Positions 6,840 through 14,762 of a DNA stretch of 34,008 nt are shown here, piece by piece. The notes beneath the pieces were generated by a model. The model did not search any database and was not told the DNA's origin. It worked only from the letters and a program-made list of their open reading frames with translations. Position numbers and translations under genes: made by a program. Numbering within the stretch: the first letter of the stretch is position 1; the number at the start of each line of letters is the position of its first letter. This DNA comes from JBBQAA01 sp038276395 (GTDB lineage Bacteria > Actinomycetota > Thermoleophilia > Solirubrobacterales > Solirubrobacteraceae). The stretch is taken from NCBI GenBank assembly GCA_038276395.1, contig JBBQAA010000054.1, positions 1-34,008 on the forward strand, read 5' to 3'.

Positions 6840-7579
6840 GTCGGAGCGACGGCGTAGCGGAGGAAGAGCGCGCTCTCCGCGACGTGGGCGGTGAGGAGGG
6901 TGAGCGCGGCCGGCGGGCCGGGGAGCTCGCCGGCGAGGAGCCGCAGCGGGTCGAGCCCGACGACGAGGGCCGGGGCGAGGGTGAGGAAGAGCTCGTCGAC
7001 GAGCCCGGCCCGGAAGAGACCGGTGTTGAGCGTCGGGCCGCCCTCGCCGAGCACGGCGCGCACGCCGTGCTCGGCGCGCAGCGCGCGCAGGCCGGCGGCG
7101 AGGTCGACGCCGCCGTCGGGGTCGCGCGCGCGCACGTAGTCGAGTGAGGCGGCGGCGCCTGCGACCTCGCCCTCCGCGGCGGTGAGGACAACGACGCGCG
7201 AGTCCGGGTCGGCGAGCAGCGGGATCTCCGCCGGGTCGAGGCGGAGGCTTCCGGAGACGAGGCAGGCCAGCGGCTGGGGGGCGCCCGGCGGGTCGCGGAC
7301 GAGCGTGCCGTAGCGCTCGGTGCGCGCCGTCTGGGCCCCGACCATGACGGCCTCGGTGCTCCGTCGCAGCGCGTGGAAGAGCGCGCGGTCGGCGCCGCGG
7401 CCGAGCGGGCCGGTGCGCGCGCCCACCCGGACGTGGCCGTCGAGCGAGGCGACCATGTTGAGCGCCACGAACGGTCGCTCGGCGGGTGCGCGCTCGGCGT
7501 GCTCGAGCCCGGCCACGATGCCGGCCGCGTCGAGGGTCGCCGTGTCCGGGAGCAGGCGCTCGAAGCGGGGGCCGGGCAC
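6836..7579 (-). CDS. RibD C-terminal-domain reductase, candidate alternative dihydrofolate reductase
   Basis: A 247-residue stand-alone RibD_C domain (DHFR-like fold, NADPH-dependent). Motifs are VALNMVASLDGHV, RRSTEAVMVGAQTAR, the strand VVVLTA and the signature VLGEGGPTLNTGLFRAGLVDELFLTLAPALV. It lacks the zinc deaminase domain of riboflavin RibD. It sits in a two-gene operon with folK, divergent from folP, with no riboflavin gene nearby, so a role in reducing dihydrofolate is more likely than the riboflavin step. Mycobacterium tuberculosis Rv2671 is a RibD-like protein reported to act as a DHFR analogue. GTG 7579 has a TACCAT box 6 nt upstream. A 5-amino-6-ribosylaminouracil reductase remains possible. 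Confidence 0.85.
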   Translation of the reverse strand: MPGPRFERLLPDTATLDAAGIVAGLEHAERAPAERPFVALNMVASLDGHVRVGARTGPLGRGADRALFHALRRSTEAVMVGAQTARTERYGTLVRDPPGAPQPLACLVSGSLRLDPAEIPLLADPDSRVVVLTAAEGEVAGAAASLDYVRARDPDGGVDLAAGLRALRAEHGVRAVLGEGGPTLNTGLFRAGLVDELFLTLAPALVVGLDPLRLLAGELPGPPAALTLLTAHVAESALFLRYAVAPT

Positions 7580-7585
7580 GCCGGG

Positions 7586-7595
7586 ATGGTAAGAA
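7586..7595. promoter_or_regulatory. Shared divergent -10 box (ribD-like / folP)
   Basis: ATGGTAAGAA contains TACCAT on the minus strand (7591-7586), 6 nt before GTG 7579 of the reductase. It also contains TAAGAA on the plus strand (7590-7595), 8 nt before GTG 7604 of folP. The two hexamers share the central TA. The plus hexamer lacks the final T, so this is the weakest of the four shared boxes. Confidence 0.35.
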
Positions 7596-7603
7596 CCGTG
7601 CCC

Positions 7604-8455
7604 GTGCAGATCATGGGGATCCTCAACGCGACGCCCGACTCGTTCTCCGACGGCGGGCGCTATCCCGACCTCGAGGCCCGGCTCGCGCGCGGGCGGGAGC
7701 TCGCCGGGGAGGGCGCCGACCTCGTCGATGTCGGCGGCGAGTCCGGCGTGACCCACCGCCCGCCGGTGCCGGAGGCGGAGGAGCGCGCGCGGGTCGTGCC
7801 GCTCGCGGGCGGGCTCGCGGCCGAGGGGATCCTCGTCTCGGTCGACACGTGGAAGGCGAGCGTGGCCGACGCCGCGCTCGCCGCGGGCGCGCGGATCGTC
7901 AACGACGTGAGCGGCCTGCGCGATCCGGGGATGCTCGCCGTCTGCGCCCGCCACGGCGCCGGGCTCGTCATCACCCACACGCGCGCGGAGCCCAAGGTCA
8001 AGGCGTTCCCCGCCTACGAGGACGTCGTGGCCGACGTCGCCGGCTTCCTCGCCGAGCGCCTGGAGCGCGCGCTCGCGGCCGGGGTCCCCGAAGACGGCAT
8101 CTGGCTCGACCCCGGGCTCGACATGGCCAAGACCCCGGCGCAGAGCGCGGAGCTCCTGCGCCGGCTGCCCGAGGTGGTCGCGCTCGGCCGGCCCGTCCTC
8201 CTCGCCGTCTCGCGCAAGGACTTCGTCGGCGCGGCCACCGGCCGGCGCCCGCGCGAGCGCGGGGCGGGCACGCTGGCGGCGGTCGGCGCCGCGGCGGACG
8301 GGGGCGCGGAGATCGTGCGCGTGCACGACGTGGCGGCCACCGTGGACTACCTCGCCGTGCGCGGCGCGATCGACGGCTCGCGCTCGCTGGCTCCGGGCGA
8401 ACCGCTCGCCGAGGACCTTCGGCGTGAGCCGCTGGCCCCGACGGGGAAGAACTGA
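7604..8455 (+). CDS. folP: Dihydropteroate synthase
   Basis: A TIM-barrel dihydropteroate synthase of about 283 residues, joining hydroxymethyldihydropterin pyrophosphate to p-aminobenzoate. It has the first signature MGILNATPDSFSDGG, DLVDVGGESG, the strand VSVDTW, RIVNDVSGL, the pterin-binding segment IWLDPGLDMAKT, LLAVSRKDFVG and the late RVHDV motif with its conserved Arg-His. In-frame starts are ATG 7586, GTG 7598 and GTG 7604; I prefer 7604 because ATG 7586 lies inside the promoter box of the divergent gene. A pterin-4a-carbinolamine dehydratase gene follows after 4 nt. With folK opposite, this is the core of a folate cluster; folB, folE and folC are not present. Confidence 0.95.
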   Translation: MQIMGILNATPDSFSDGGRYPDLEARLARGRELAGEGADLVDVGGESGVTHRPPVPEAEERARVVPLAGGLAAEGILVSVDTWKASVADAALAAGARIVNDVSGLRDPGMLAVCARHGAGLVITHTRAEPKVKAFPAYEDVVADVAGFLAERLERALAAGVPEDGIWLDPGLDMAKTPAQSAELLRRLPEVVALGRPVLLAVSRKDFVGAATGRRPRERGAGTLAAVGAAADGGAEIVRVHDVAATVDYLAVRGAIDGSRSLAPGEPLAEDLRREPLAPTGKN

Positions 8456-8459
8456 GAGC

Positions 8460-8744
8460 ATGCCCCCGCGCGCGCTGACCGACGACGAGATCTCCGAGCG
8501 CCTGACCGACAGCGCCTGGCGCCGGAAGGGCGAGGGCATCGCGCGGGACTGGAAGCTCGAGGACTTCGCCGCCGCCCTCGCCTTCGTCAACTCGGTGGGC
8601 GAGGCGGCCGAGGCGGCGAATCATCATCCCGACGTCCTGCTGCACGACTACAACCGCGTGCGGGTGGGCGTGACCACGCACTCGGCCGGCGGGCTCACCG
8701 CCGCCGACTTCGAGCTCGCCGCGGCGATCGACGGGCTCGAGTAG
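8460..8744 (+). CDS. Pterin-4a-carbinolamine dehydratase-like protein (PCD/DCoH)
   Basis: A 94-residue PCD fold protein with the signature ANHHPDVLLHDYNRVRVGVTTHSAGGLTAADFELAAAID; the paired His and following Pro are the active-site pattern that dehydrates 4a-hydroxytetrahydrobiopterin. It starts at ATG 8460, 4 nt after folP stops, so it is the second gene of that transcription unit. No pterin-dependent aromatic hydroxylase is visible, so a pterin/folate salvage or molybdopterin-related role is as likely as biopterin recycling. Its stop codon directly abuts the stop of the convergent P450. Confidence 0.9.
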   Translation: MPPRALTDDEISERLTDSAWRRKGEGIARDWKLEDFAAALAFVNSVGEAAEAANHHPDVLLHDYNRVRVGVTTHSAGGLTAADFELAAAIDGLE

Positions 8745-9923
8745 TCAGTCCCAGACGACATCGAGCCGCGCGGGCTTGCGGAACACGAGGCCGCGGGGGG
8801 TGAAGTCCGCGCCCGGCGCGAGCCGGATCCCGGGCCGATCGAGTAGGAGGCGGAGCGCCGCCTCGGCCTCCAGGCGCGCGAGGTGCATCCCGATGCAGAC
8901 GTGCGGGCCGCCGGCGAAGGCGAGGTGGCGCCGCGCGTCGGCTCGCTCCGGGAGGAACCGGTCGGGGTCGGGGAAGGCCGCCGGGTCCCGGTTGGCGCCC
9001 GCGAGCGAGAGGACGACGAGCTCTCCGCCGGCGATCCGCGCGCCGCCGAGCTCGACCTCCCGGGTCGTGTAGCGGTCGATCGAGGCCGCCGCGGGCTCGA
9101 GCCGCAGCGACTCCTCGATCGCGCCGGTGAGCAGCGCGGGGTCCGCGCGCACGCGCGCGAGAGCCTCGGGGTGGGTGAGGAGGTGACCGGCGGCGTTGGC
9201 GATCATCCCCTCCGTCGTCTCGATCCCGCCGAACAGCATGACCGCGGCGTTGGCCACGACCTCGCCGGGCGCGAGGCCGCCGCCCGCCGCCGCCGCGGCG
9301 AGCAGCGAGCGCGCCGGGTCGGCGCCGAGCACGGGCAGGATCGCCTCGCGCAGGGCGGCGAAGGCCGCGCGGCCTGCGGGCGGGACGGGCTCGCCCGCGG
9401 TTACGCGGGTCACCGCGGCGACGATCGCGGCGTAGAGGGAGAGCACCGCGGCGGTGGGGACGGCGCCGAGCCCGAGCGCGTGCTGGACGATCCGCGCCGC
9501 GAGCGGGCCGGCGAACTCGCGGCGGAGCTCCATCCCTCGCGCCGGACTCGCCGCGTCGAGCAGGCGCGCCGCCTCCGCGGGGACGAGCTCGCCGAAGCGC
9601 TCGCTGACCGCCGCCCGCCGGAACGGCCGCGCCCACGGCGCCCGGTGGCGGTCGTGCTCGGCGCCCTCGAGGGTCAGCATGCTCGCCCCGACGACGCGCC
9701 CCGTGGAGAACCGCTCGTCCTCCACGGTGAAGCTCGCGTCGTCGCGCATCGCCGCGGCCACGAGGTCGCGGCGCGTGACGAGCCAGCCGCCGAGCGGCTC
9801 GACCCAGGCCACCGGAGCGCGCGCCCTGAGCCGGGCGAGCACCGGGTGGACGTCGCCCGCGAGCGCCGCGAGGGAGATAGGAGTATCGCCGACGGGCCGG
9901 GAACCTGGGCTGCGCGAGGGCAC
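8745..9923 (-). CDS. Cytochrome P450 (second)
   Basis: A 392-residue P450 with the C-helix EGAEHDRHRAPWARPF, I-helix AAVMLFGGIETTEGMIANA (Glu in place of the usual His before ETT), ExxR as EESLR, and the heme loop FAGGPHVCIGMHLARLE. It is shorter than the P450 at 4470-5843 and belongs to a different CYP family; the CIGMHLAR form is typical of actinobacterial class I enzymes fed by ferredoxin. No ferredoxin or reductase gene adjoins it. The substrate is unknown. GTG 9923 is the first plausible start; there is no clear TAnnnT box upstream. Confidence 0.93.
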   Translation of the reverse strand: MPSRSPGSRPVGDTPISLAALAGDVHPVLARLRARAPVAWVEPLGGWLVTRRDLVAAAMRDDASFTVEDERFSTGRVVGASMLTLEGAEHDRHRAPWARPFRRAAVSERFGELVPAEAARLLDAASPARGMELRREFAGPLAARIVQHALGLGAVPTAAVLSLYAAIVAAVTRVTAGEPVPPAGRAAFAALREAILPVLGADPARSLLAAAAAGGGLAPGEVVANAAVMLFGGIETTEGMIANAAGHLLTHPEALARVRADPALLTGAIEESLRLEPAAASIDRYTTREVELGGARIAGGELVVLSLAGANRDPAAFPDPDRFLPERADARRHLAFAGGPHVCIGMHLARLEAEAALRLLLDRPGIRLAPGADFTPRGLVFRKPARLDVVWD

Positions 9924-10116
9924 GTCTTCATCTTCGCGCGTTCGCCCGGCTACAGAGAAGCGGAGCGGACGGACCTCCCGGCCACCGGTTCGATGGAACC
10001 GGCGTCAGATCGTGGCCCATGACCTTGGAGCCACGACGTGCGCCTCGCTGTCCTGAGGGCGCGCCGGCGCGCGACCCGCGCCCGCGAGCGGTCAAGACGG
10101 GCCTAAGCTGCGTGAG
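9924..10116. promoter_or_regulatory. Divergent intergenic region with inverted repeat and GH31 -10 box
   Basis: This gap separates the divergent P450 and GH31 genes. CCGGTTC (9985-9991) and GAACCGG (9996-10002) form perfect 7-bp arms around GATG, a possible operator for either gene. TAAGCT (10104-10109) lies 7 nt before GTG 10117 and would give a leaderless GH31 transcript. I see nothing else in it. Confidence 0.45.
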
Positions 10117-12543
10117 GTGCGCCGTCCGGTCCTGCTCGCCGCGCTCGCCGCCCTTGTGCTCGTGGTGCTGCCCGGGCCAGCGGCGGCCGCCGCGCCCACC
10201 GTCCGCGCCGGCGTCTCCGCGGTCCGGCTCTCGGGCCGCGGCGCCCTGACGTTCAGCCAGCCGCGCGGCGCGGCGCTCGCCGGCGGCGCGCTGGGCTTCC
10301 GTACCGCGAGCGGCCCGGTCCGGGCCACGCGGGTCCTGTCGCGGCGCCGGGCGGGCCGGGGCTTCATCACCGTCCTCGCCACCGACGACCGGGCCGGCCG
10401 CCGGCTCGTCGTGGCGCTGCGGCCCGGGGGGCCGGGGATCCTCGCGCTCGGCGTCCGCGTGACCGGCCCGCGGCTCGGCGCGGTCATCGCCACCGGGGCG
10501 TCCTTCTCCTTCGGCGGTCCTCGCGAGCGGATGCTCGGCTTCGGCGAGCGCTCGAACGCGGTCGACCAGCGGGGGAACGAGGTCGAGGACTACGTCTCCG
10601 ACGGCCCGTTCGGGCCCGAGGAGTATTCGCTGGCCAGGGCCACCGTGCCGGCGTGGGGGATCCGCGACCGCCCCGACGCGACGTACTTCCCGGTCCCCTG
10701 GCTGCTGTCGAGCCGCGGCTTCGGGCTCCTCGTCCGTGACGACCGCACGAGCCGCTTCGACCTCCGCGGCGCCCATCGCTGGCACGTGGAGACCGAGGGC
10801 GCCGTCCTTAGGCTCTCCTTCTTCGCCGGCCCGACGCCCGCCGCCGCGCTTGGCCGCTTCACCCGCGCGACCGGCCGCCAGCCCGCGCCCGGCGCGCCCT
10901 GGGCCTTCGGGCCGTGGTTCCAGACCGGGCAGCCGAACACCGTGCCGCTGAAGGACGAGATGGGCTTCCTGCGCAAGCTCCGCGCCGCCCACGCGCCGGT
11001 CTCGGTGGCCGAGACGCAGCTCCGCTACCTGCCCTGCGGCCTGCAGCGCGGCAACGAGGCCTTCGAGCGGCGCCGCGTCCGGTTCTTCCATCGCGCCGGG
11101 CTCGCGATCCTCACCTACCTGAACCCGATGGTGTGCTCGAGCTTCTACGCCGCGCTGTACGACCGGGCGCGAGCGGCGGGGGTGCTCCAGCGCGGGCGGG
11201 ACGGCGCGCCCTTCCTCTTCGACTCCTTCGTCGGCGGCGTAGGCGCCGCGGGCTTCACGATCCAGCAGGTCGCCCAGTTCGACTGGACGGCGCGAGGCAT
11301 CACGCCGTTCTTCCGCCGGGTGCTCCTCGACGGCCCGGTGGGAGCGGGGCACGACGGCTGGATGGAGGACTTCGGGGAGTACACGAACCCGGCGCGGGTG
11401 CGCTCGGCCGACGGGACGCCGGCGCCGGCGATGCACAACCGCTACCCGACGACCTACCACTGCGGCGTGGCGCGGGCCGTCGCCTCGCTGCCGCGGCGGA
11501 CCCGGCCGCTCGTGCGCTTCCAGCGCTCGGGGTGGACGGGGGCCGCGCGCTGCGCCTCGGACGTGTGGGGCGGCGACCCGGCCACCGTCTTCGGCTTCGA
11601 CGGCCTCTCCTCGGCGGTCAGGGAGGCTTTGTCGATCGGCCTCTCGGGGATCTCCCGCTGGGGCTCGGACATCGGCGGCTACGACACCCTCGGCAAGGAT
11701 CCACAGCTGACCCGGGAGCTGCTCGTCCGCTGGATCGAGTTCGGCGCGGTCTCGGGCGTCATGCGCACGAAGCTCTCGGGCCTCGCGCTGCCGAAGTACG
11801 AGCGCCCGCAGATCTTCGACGCGGGGATCGTCGGGTTCTGGCGGCGCTACGCCGGGCTGCACACGCGCCTCTACCCGTACCTGCTCGCGGCCGACGCGAC
11901 CTACCGGCGCACGGGCGTCCCGCTCATGCGCGACCTCCTGCTCGTCGACCCGGCCGCGCCCGGGCGGGAGGACGAGTTCGGCGTCGGCCCGGATCTGCTC
12001 GCCGCGCCGGTCGTGGTCAAGGGCGCCCGGCGCCGTTCGGTCGCCCTGCCGCGCGGCCGCTGGTTCCCGTTCACCGGCGCGCTCGCGCCGCGCGCACGGG
12101 CGCGGCGCGGCGGGCGGACGATCCGCGTCGCGGCGCCACTCGGGAGGCTGCCGCTCTACGTGCGCGCGGGGTCGGTCGTCCCGCTCCTGCCCGCCGACGT
12201 CCAGACGCTCTCGCCCTACGGCCGCGGCATCGTCCATCTGAGGGAACGCCTGGGCGCGCTGACGCTCCTCGCCTACCCCGGACCCTCGCGGAGCGCGGGG
12301 ATGTTCGGCGGCCGGGAGCGGCTGCGCTCGCGCGTGCGCCCCCGCGCCTGGACGCTGCGGGTCGCGGGCGTGCGACGGCGGCGTTACACGCTGCGCGCCG
12401 CGACCGTCGGCCTGCCCTTCCGCCCCTGCCGCGCCGCGCTCGGCACCCGCCGCGTGCCGCTCCACTTCGACGCCGCGCGCCGAGAGCTGCGGGTCGTCTT
12501 CCGCGCCCGCCGGGGCACGCTCACCGTCACGCCGTGCCGCTGA
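10117..12543 (+). CDS. Secreted glycoside hydrolase family 31 protein
   Basis: An 808-residue protein with a Sec signal peptide (MRRPVLLAALAALVLVVLPGPAAAAA), an N-terminal beta-sandwich, a GH31 (beta/alpha)8 barrel and C-terminal beta domains. The nucleophile is the Asp of GHDGWMEDFGEY and the acid/base the Asp of SRWGSDIGGYDT; MHNRYP and VSGVMRTK complete the active-site landmarks. GH31 enzymes are retaining alpha-glycosidases. The DFGEY and HNRYP motifs recall the sulfoquinovosidase branch, but the QDW/W motif I associate with sulfonate recognition is replaced (VAETQLRYLPCG), so the substrate is open. Basic C-terminal stretches are common in this organism's exported proteins. GTG 10117 follows a TAAGCT box. 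It overlaps the DUF488 gene by 10 nt. Confidence 0.9.
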   Translation: MRRPVLLAALAALVLVVLPGPAAAAAPTVRAGVSAVRLSGRGALTFSQPRGAALAGGALGFRTASGPVRATRVLSRRRAGRGFITVLATDDRAGRRLVVALRPGGPGILALGVRVTGPRLGAVIATGASFSFGGPRERMLGFGERSNAVDQRGNEVEDYVSDGPFGPEEYSLARATVPAWGIRDRPDATYFPVPWLLSSRGFGLLVRDDRTSRFDLRGAHRWHVETEGAVLRLSFFAGPTPAAALGRFTRATGRQPAPGAPWAFGPWFQTGQPNTVPLKDEMGFLRKLRAAHAPVSVAETQLRYLPCGLQRGNEAFERRRVRFFHRAGLAILTYLNPMVCSSFYAALYDRARAAGVLQRGRDGAPFLFDSFVGGVGAAGFTIQQVAQFDWTARGITPFFRRVLLDGPVGAGHDGWMEDFGEYTNPARVRSADGTPAPAMHNRYPTTYHCGVARAVASLPRRTRPLVRFQRSGWTGAARCASDVWGGDPATVFGFDGLSSAVREALSIGLSGISRWGSDIGGYDTLGKDPQLTRELLVRWIEFGAVSGVMRTKLSGLALPKYERPQIFDAGIVGFWRRYAGLHTRLYPYLLAADATYRRTGVPLMRDLLLVDPAAPGREDEFGVGPDLLAAPVVVKGARRRSVALPRGRWFPFTGALAPRARARRGGRTIRVAAPLGRLPLYVRAGSVVPLLPADVQTLSPYGRGIVHLRERLGALTLLAYPGPSRSAGMFGGRERLRSRVRPRAWTLRVAGVRRRRYTLRAATVGLPFRPCRAALGTRRVPLHFDAARRELRVVFRARRGTLTVTPCR

Positions 12544-12974
12544 CGCTCTACACGATCGGCTACGAGAAGCTCCGCCCCGAGTCGCTCGCCGCCGAGCTGG
12601 AGACGGCCGGCGTCCGACGCGTGCTCGACGTCCGCCTGCGCCCGCAGTCTCGCAAGCCCGGGATGTCGAAGACGCGCCTGGCGACGATGCTCGCCGAGCA
12701 CGGGATCGCCTACGAGCACCGGCGGAACCTCGGCACGCCGCTCGAGCTGCGCGGGCTCTACCGCGCGGGCCACAACGCCGAGGCGGCGGCGGGCTACCGC
12801 GCCCACGTCGAGACCACGGAGGCGGCGGAGCTCGACGCGCTGGCCGCCGAGCTCGAGCGGGCCGCGCCGACCGCGCTCCTCTGCCTCGAGGAGAACCCCG
12901 CGGGCTGCCACCGCCGGGTCCTGGCCGAGGCGCTCACGGAGCGCCGCCCGGGTCTTCGCGTCATTGATTTGTAA
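12534..12974 (+). CDS. DUF488 family protein
   Basis: The 146-residue protein has the DUF488 hallmarks: LYTIGYEKL at the start, VLDVRLRPQSRKPGMSKTRLATML, the NLGTPLELR segment and the C-terminal CLEENPAGCHRRVLAEAL with two conserved Cys and His. The biochemical role of the family is not established. GTG 12534 overlaps the end of the GH31 gene by 10 nt in another frame, so the two are probably co-transcribed, although a functional link between a secreted hydrolase and this cytosolic protein is not obvious. Confidence 0.9.
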   Translation: MPLTLYTIGYEKLRPESLAAELETAGVRRVLDVRLRPQSRKPGMSKTRLATMLAEHGIAYEHRRNLGTPLELRGLYRAGHNAEAAAGYRAHVETTEAAELDALAAELERAAPTALLCLEENPAGCHRRVLAEALTERRPGLRVIDL

Positions 12975-13029
12975 GCGTCGCCCCGGCCGTCCGGCGGGTA
13001 GTCGCGCCGTCTTTGGGCAGGATGTAGGT

Positions 13030-13668
13030 ATGTCCACGACCCCTCCCCAGCGCTCCATCCGCATCGCCGACGACGAGCGGGGCGGCTGGTCGTCCGATCG
13101 GCCGCGCCCGGGGAACCGCCCGGACCGCCCGGCGGACATCTCCACGCGCTGCCGGGTCCTGCGTCCGTCGGACCGCATGCGCTACGCCCCGGGGAGCATG
13201 CTGCTCATCGCCTCCGCCTCGGACGCGGAGCGCGCCCGCTTCGCCGACCGCCTGATCGAGAACAAGGGCGCGCTGCTCTCGCTGGCCAAGGTCCGCACTC
13301 TGCTCGAGGGGCGCGTGGCCGAGGAGGATCTCGACCTCCGCGCCGAGGAGCTCCTGCTCACCGCGGCCGAGAAGCGCCTGTCGGCCAACCAGACGGTCGT
13401 CGTCCCGCTCGAGGGCCTCGAGCCCGAGGATCGCGAGCCGCTGGTCCGTCTCGCCGCCCGCCTCGGCCGCCCGCGCCACCTGATCCTGCTCGACACCGGC
13501 CGGGAGGGCGTGGCGGAGGAGGACCGGGCGGCGCTCAACGAGCTGCGCACGCGCCTGGACGCCGGCGAGCTCGGCTCCGAGGGGATCCAGACGGTGATGC
13601 GCCTGGGCGGGACCTCGGCGCAGGAGCTGAAGCGGATCGTCTTCCAGTCCGCGCCGCGCGAGGACTGA
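13030..13668 (+). CDS. Unknown protein, polynucleotide-kinase-like fold without P-loop
   Basis: The 212 residues comprise a basic, probably disordered N-terminus (to about residue 55) and a folded part from APGSMLLIASASDAERARFADRLI. That part follows the order of T4-polynucleotide-kinase-like P-loop kinases: a first strand and helix, later TVVVPLEGLEPEDREPLVRLAARLGRPRHLILLDTGRE. The last stretch matches the usual TVVDATNLxxxDR..L..LA...GRP..LIVLDTP pattern. The Walker A GxxxxGKS is absent (IASASDAERAR at that place), so ATP binding is doubtful. The C-terminus GIQTVMRLGGTSAQELKRIVF is unfamiliar. The fold is my inference from pattern only. ATG 13030 is 55 nt after the DUF488 stop, with CAGGAT 6 nt before it. 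Confidence 0.7.
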   Translation: MSTTPPQRSIRIADDERGGWSSDRPRPGNRPDRPADISTRCRVLRPSDRMRYAPGSMLLIASASDAERARFADRLIENKGALLSLAKVRTLLEGRVAEEDLDLRAEELLLTAAEKRLSANQTVVVPLEGLEPEDREPLVRLAARLGRPRHLILLDTGREGVAEEDRAALNELRTRLDAGELGSEGIQTVMRLGGTSAQELKRIVFQSAPRED

Positions 13669-13684
13669 ACGCCCGGCGCCCGCC

Positions 13685-14254
13685 TTGCCACCGCGCCTCG
13701 GGGTCATCATCGCCAGCACCCGCCCCGGCCGGGTCGGCCTGCCCGTCGCGAACTGGATCGTGGCGGCGGCCGAAGCTCACGGCGGCTTCGAGGTGGAGCG
13801 CATCGACCTGGCCGAGATCAGGCTGCCGTTCCTCGACGAGCCGAAGCATCCGCGGCTGGGCGAGTACGAGCACGAGCACACGAAGGCGTGGAGTGAGACG
13901 ATCGCCGCCTGCGACGTCTTTGCCTTCGTCATGCCCGAGTACAACTACGGGGTGACGGCGCCGCTCAAGAACGCCTTCGACCTGCTCCACCGCGAGTGGA
14001 GCCACAAGGCGGTCGCGTTCGTCTCCTACGGCGGTGTGTCGGCCGGCCTCCGCGCCGCTTCGCAGATGACGCAGATCGTCAGCGCGCTGAACATGACGGT
14101 GGCGGGCTCGCTGCCGATCCCGTTCGTCCGCGGGTTGGTGGAGGACGGCACGCTGCGACCGAACGAGGTCATGGAGCAGGCGGCGCCGGCCCTGCTCGAC
14201 GAGCTCGCGCGGGTGGAGGAGGGGACGCGATCGCTGCGCCCGAGAGCGGCATGA
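13685..14254 (+). CDS. NADPH-dependent FMN reductase / NAD(P)H quinone reductase-like flavoprotein
   Basis: A 189-residue flavodoxin-like protein. LGVIIASTRPGRVGLPVANWI is the phosphate-binding loop for FMN, FVMPEYNYGVTAPLKNAFDLL is the signature helix region of the FMN_red family, and AFVSYGGVSAGLRA follows as in azoreductase/quinone reductase relatives. It reduces FMN or quinones with NADPH in the cytosol. TTG 13685 is the best start because it precedes the first beta-strand by three residues. The following ohr gene begins 7 nt downstream, so an oxidative-stress pairing of the two is plausible. Confidence 0.9.
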   Translation: MPPRLGVIIASTRPGRVGLPVANWIVAAAEAHGGFEVERIDLAEIRLPFLDEPKHPRLGEYEHEHTKAWSETIAACDVFAFVMPEYNYGVTAPLKNAFDLLHREWSHKAVAFVSYGGVSAGLRAASQMTQIVSALNMTVAGSLPIPFVRGLVEDGTLRPNEVMEQAAPALLDELARVEEGTRSLRPRAA

Positions 14255-14261
14255 TGTGCGG

Positions 14262-14697
14262 ATGGACACGCTCTACACCGCCCGCGCCGCCGCCTCGGGA
14301 GGCCGCGACGGCCGCGCCGTCGCCGCCTCCGGCTCGCCCGACCTCCCCCTGAAGCCGCCCGCCGAGCTCGGCGGACCGCGGGGATCGCCCCGACGCGACT
14401 AACCCGGAGGAGATCTTCGCGCTCGGCTACGGCGCCTGCTTCCTCTCCTCCCTCACGCTTCTCGCCGGTCGCGAGAAGATCCGCGCGCGGGACTTCACGA
14501 TGGACACCGCGGTGTCCCTGCTCCGGGACGAGAAGGGGTTCGCGATCGGCGTCGAGCTGCACGGCGGGTTGCCGGGCGTGGAGGAGGAGAAGGCGGCGGA
14601 GCTCATGCGCACCGCCCACAAGGTCTGCCCGTACTCGAGGGCCACGCGCGGGAACATCGAGGTCCGGCTGTTCGTGGGGGACCGGGAGGTCGCGTAG
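14262..14697 (+). pseudogene. ohr: Organic hydroperoxide resistance protein (Ohr), single frameshift
   Basis: ATG 14262 opens MDTLYTARAAASGGRDGRAV...LPLKPPAELGGP, the N-terminal half of an Ohr/OsmC thiol peroxidase. The frame then changes near 14385 and continues GDRPDATNPEEIFALGYGACFLSSL...HKVCPYSRATRGNIEVRLFVG to TAG 14697. Both catalytic cysteines are present, the peroxidatic one in GACFLSS and the resolving one in VCPYS, so apart from one missing or extra base in the G/C-rich stretch around 14375-14390 the gene looks intact at about 145 residues. Either a recent mutation or a sequence error. It follows the FMN reductase gene by 7 nt. Confidence 0.85.
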
Positions 14698-14762
14698 CGG
14701 CGCGCCGGTCTCGGCGAGACTCTTGTGACGGTCTGACGCGCCGATCTTCACCTCCGCGTCTT

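Noticed and set aside
7580..8590. An N-terminal extension of the RibD-like frame back to 8590, giving 584 residues.
   Set aside because: The extra part is antisense to folP and low-complexity; the RibD_C domain starts right after GTG 7579 and a -10-like box fits that start.
9928..12465. An 845-codon minus-strand frame opposite GH31.
   Set aside because: Arg/Glu/Ala-rich mirror of the GH31 codons with no recognisable motif, while the plus frame has a signal peptide and catalytic motifs.
12034..12500. Arg-rich C-terminus of GH31 as a sign of frameshift.
   Set aside because: The frame keeps beta-strand-like patterns (YTLRAATVGL, RRELRVVFRARRGTLTV) to a stop that abuts DUF488; basic tails are common in this organism's exported proteins.
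10117..12543. Calling the GH31 protein a sulfoquinovosidase.
   Set aside because: DFGEY and HNRYP fit that branch, but the region where I expect the sulfonate-binding residues differs and no sulfosugar genes are nearby.
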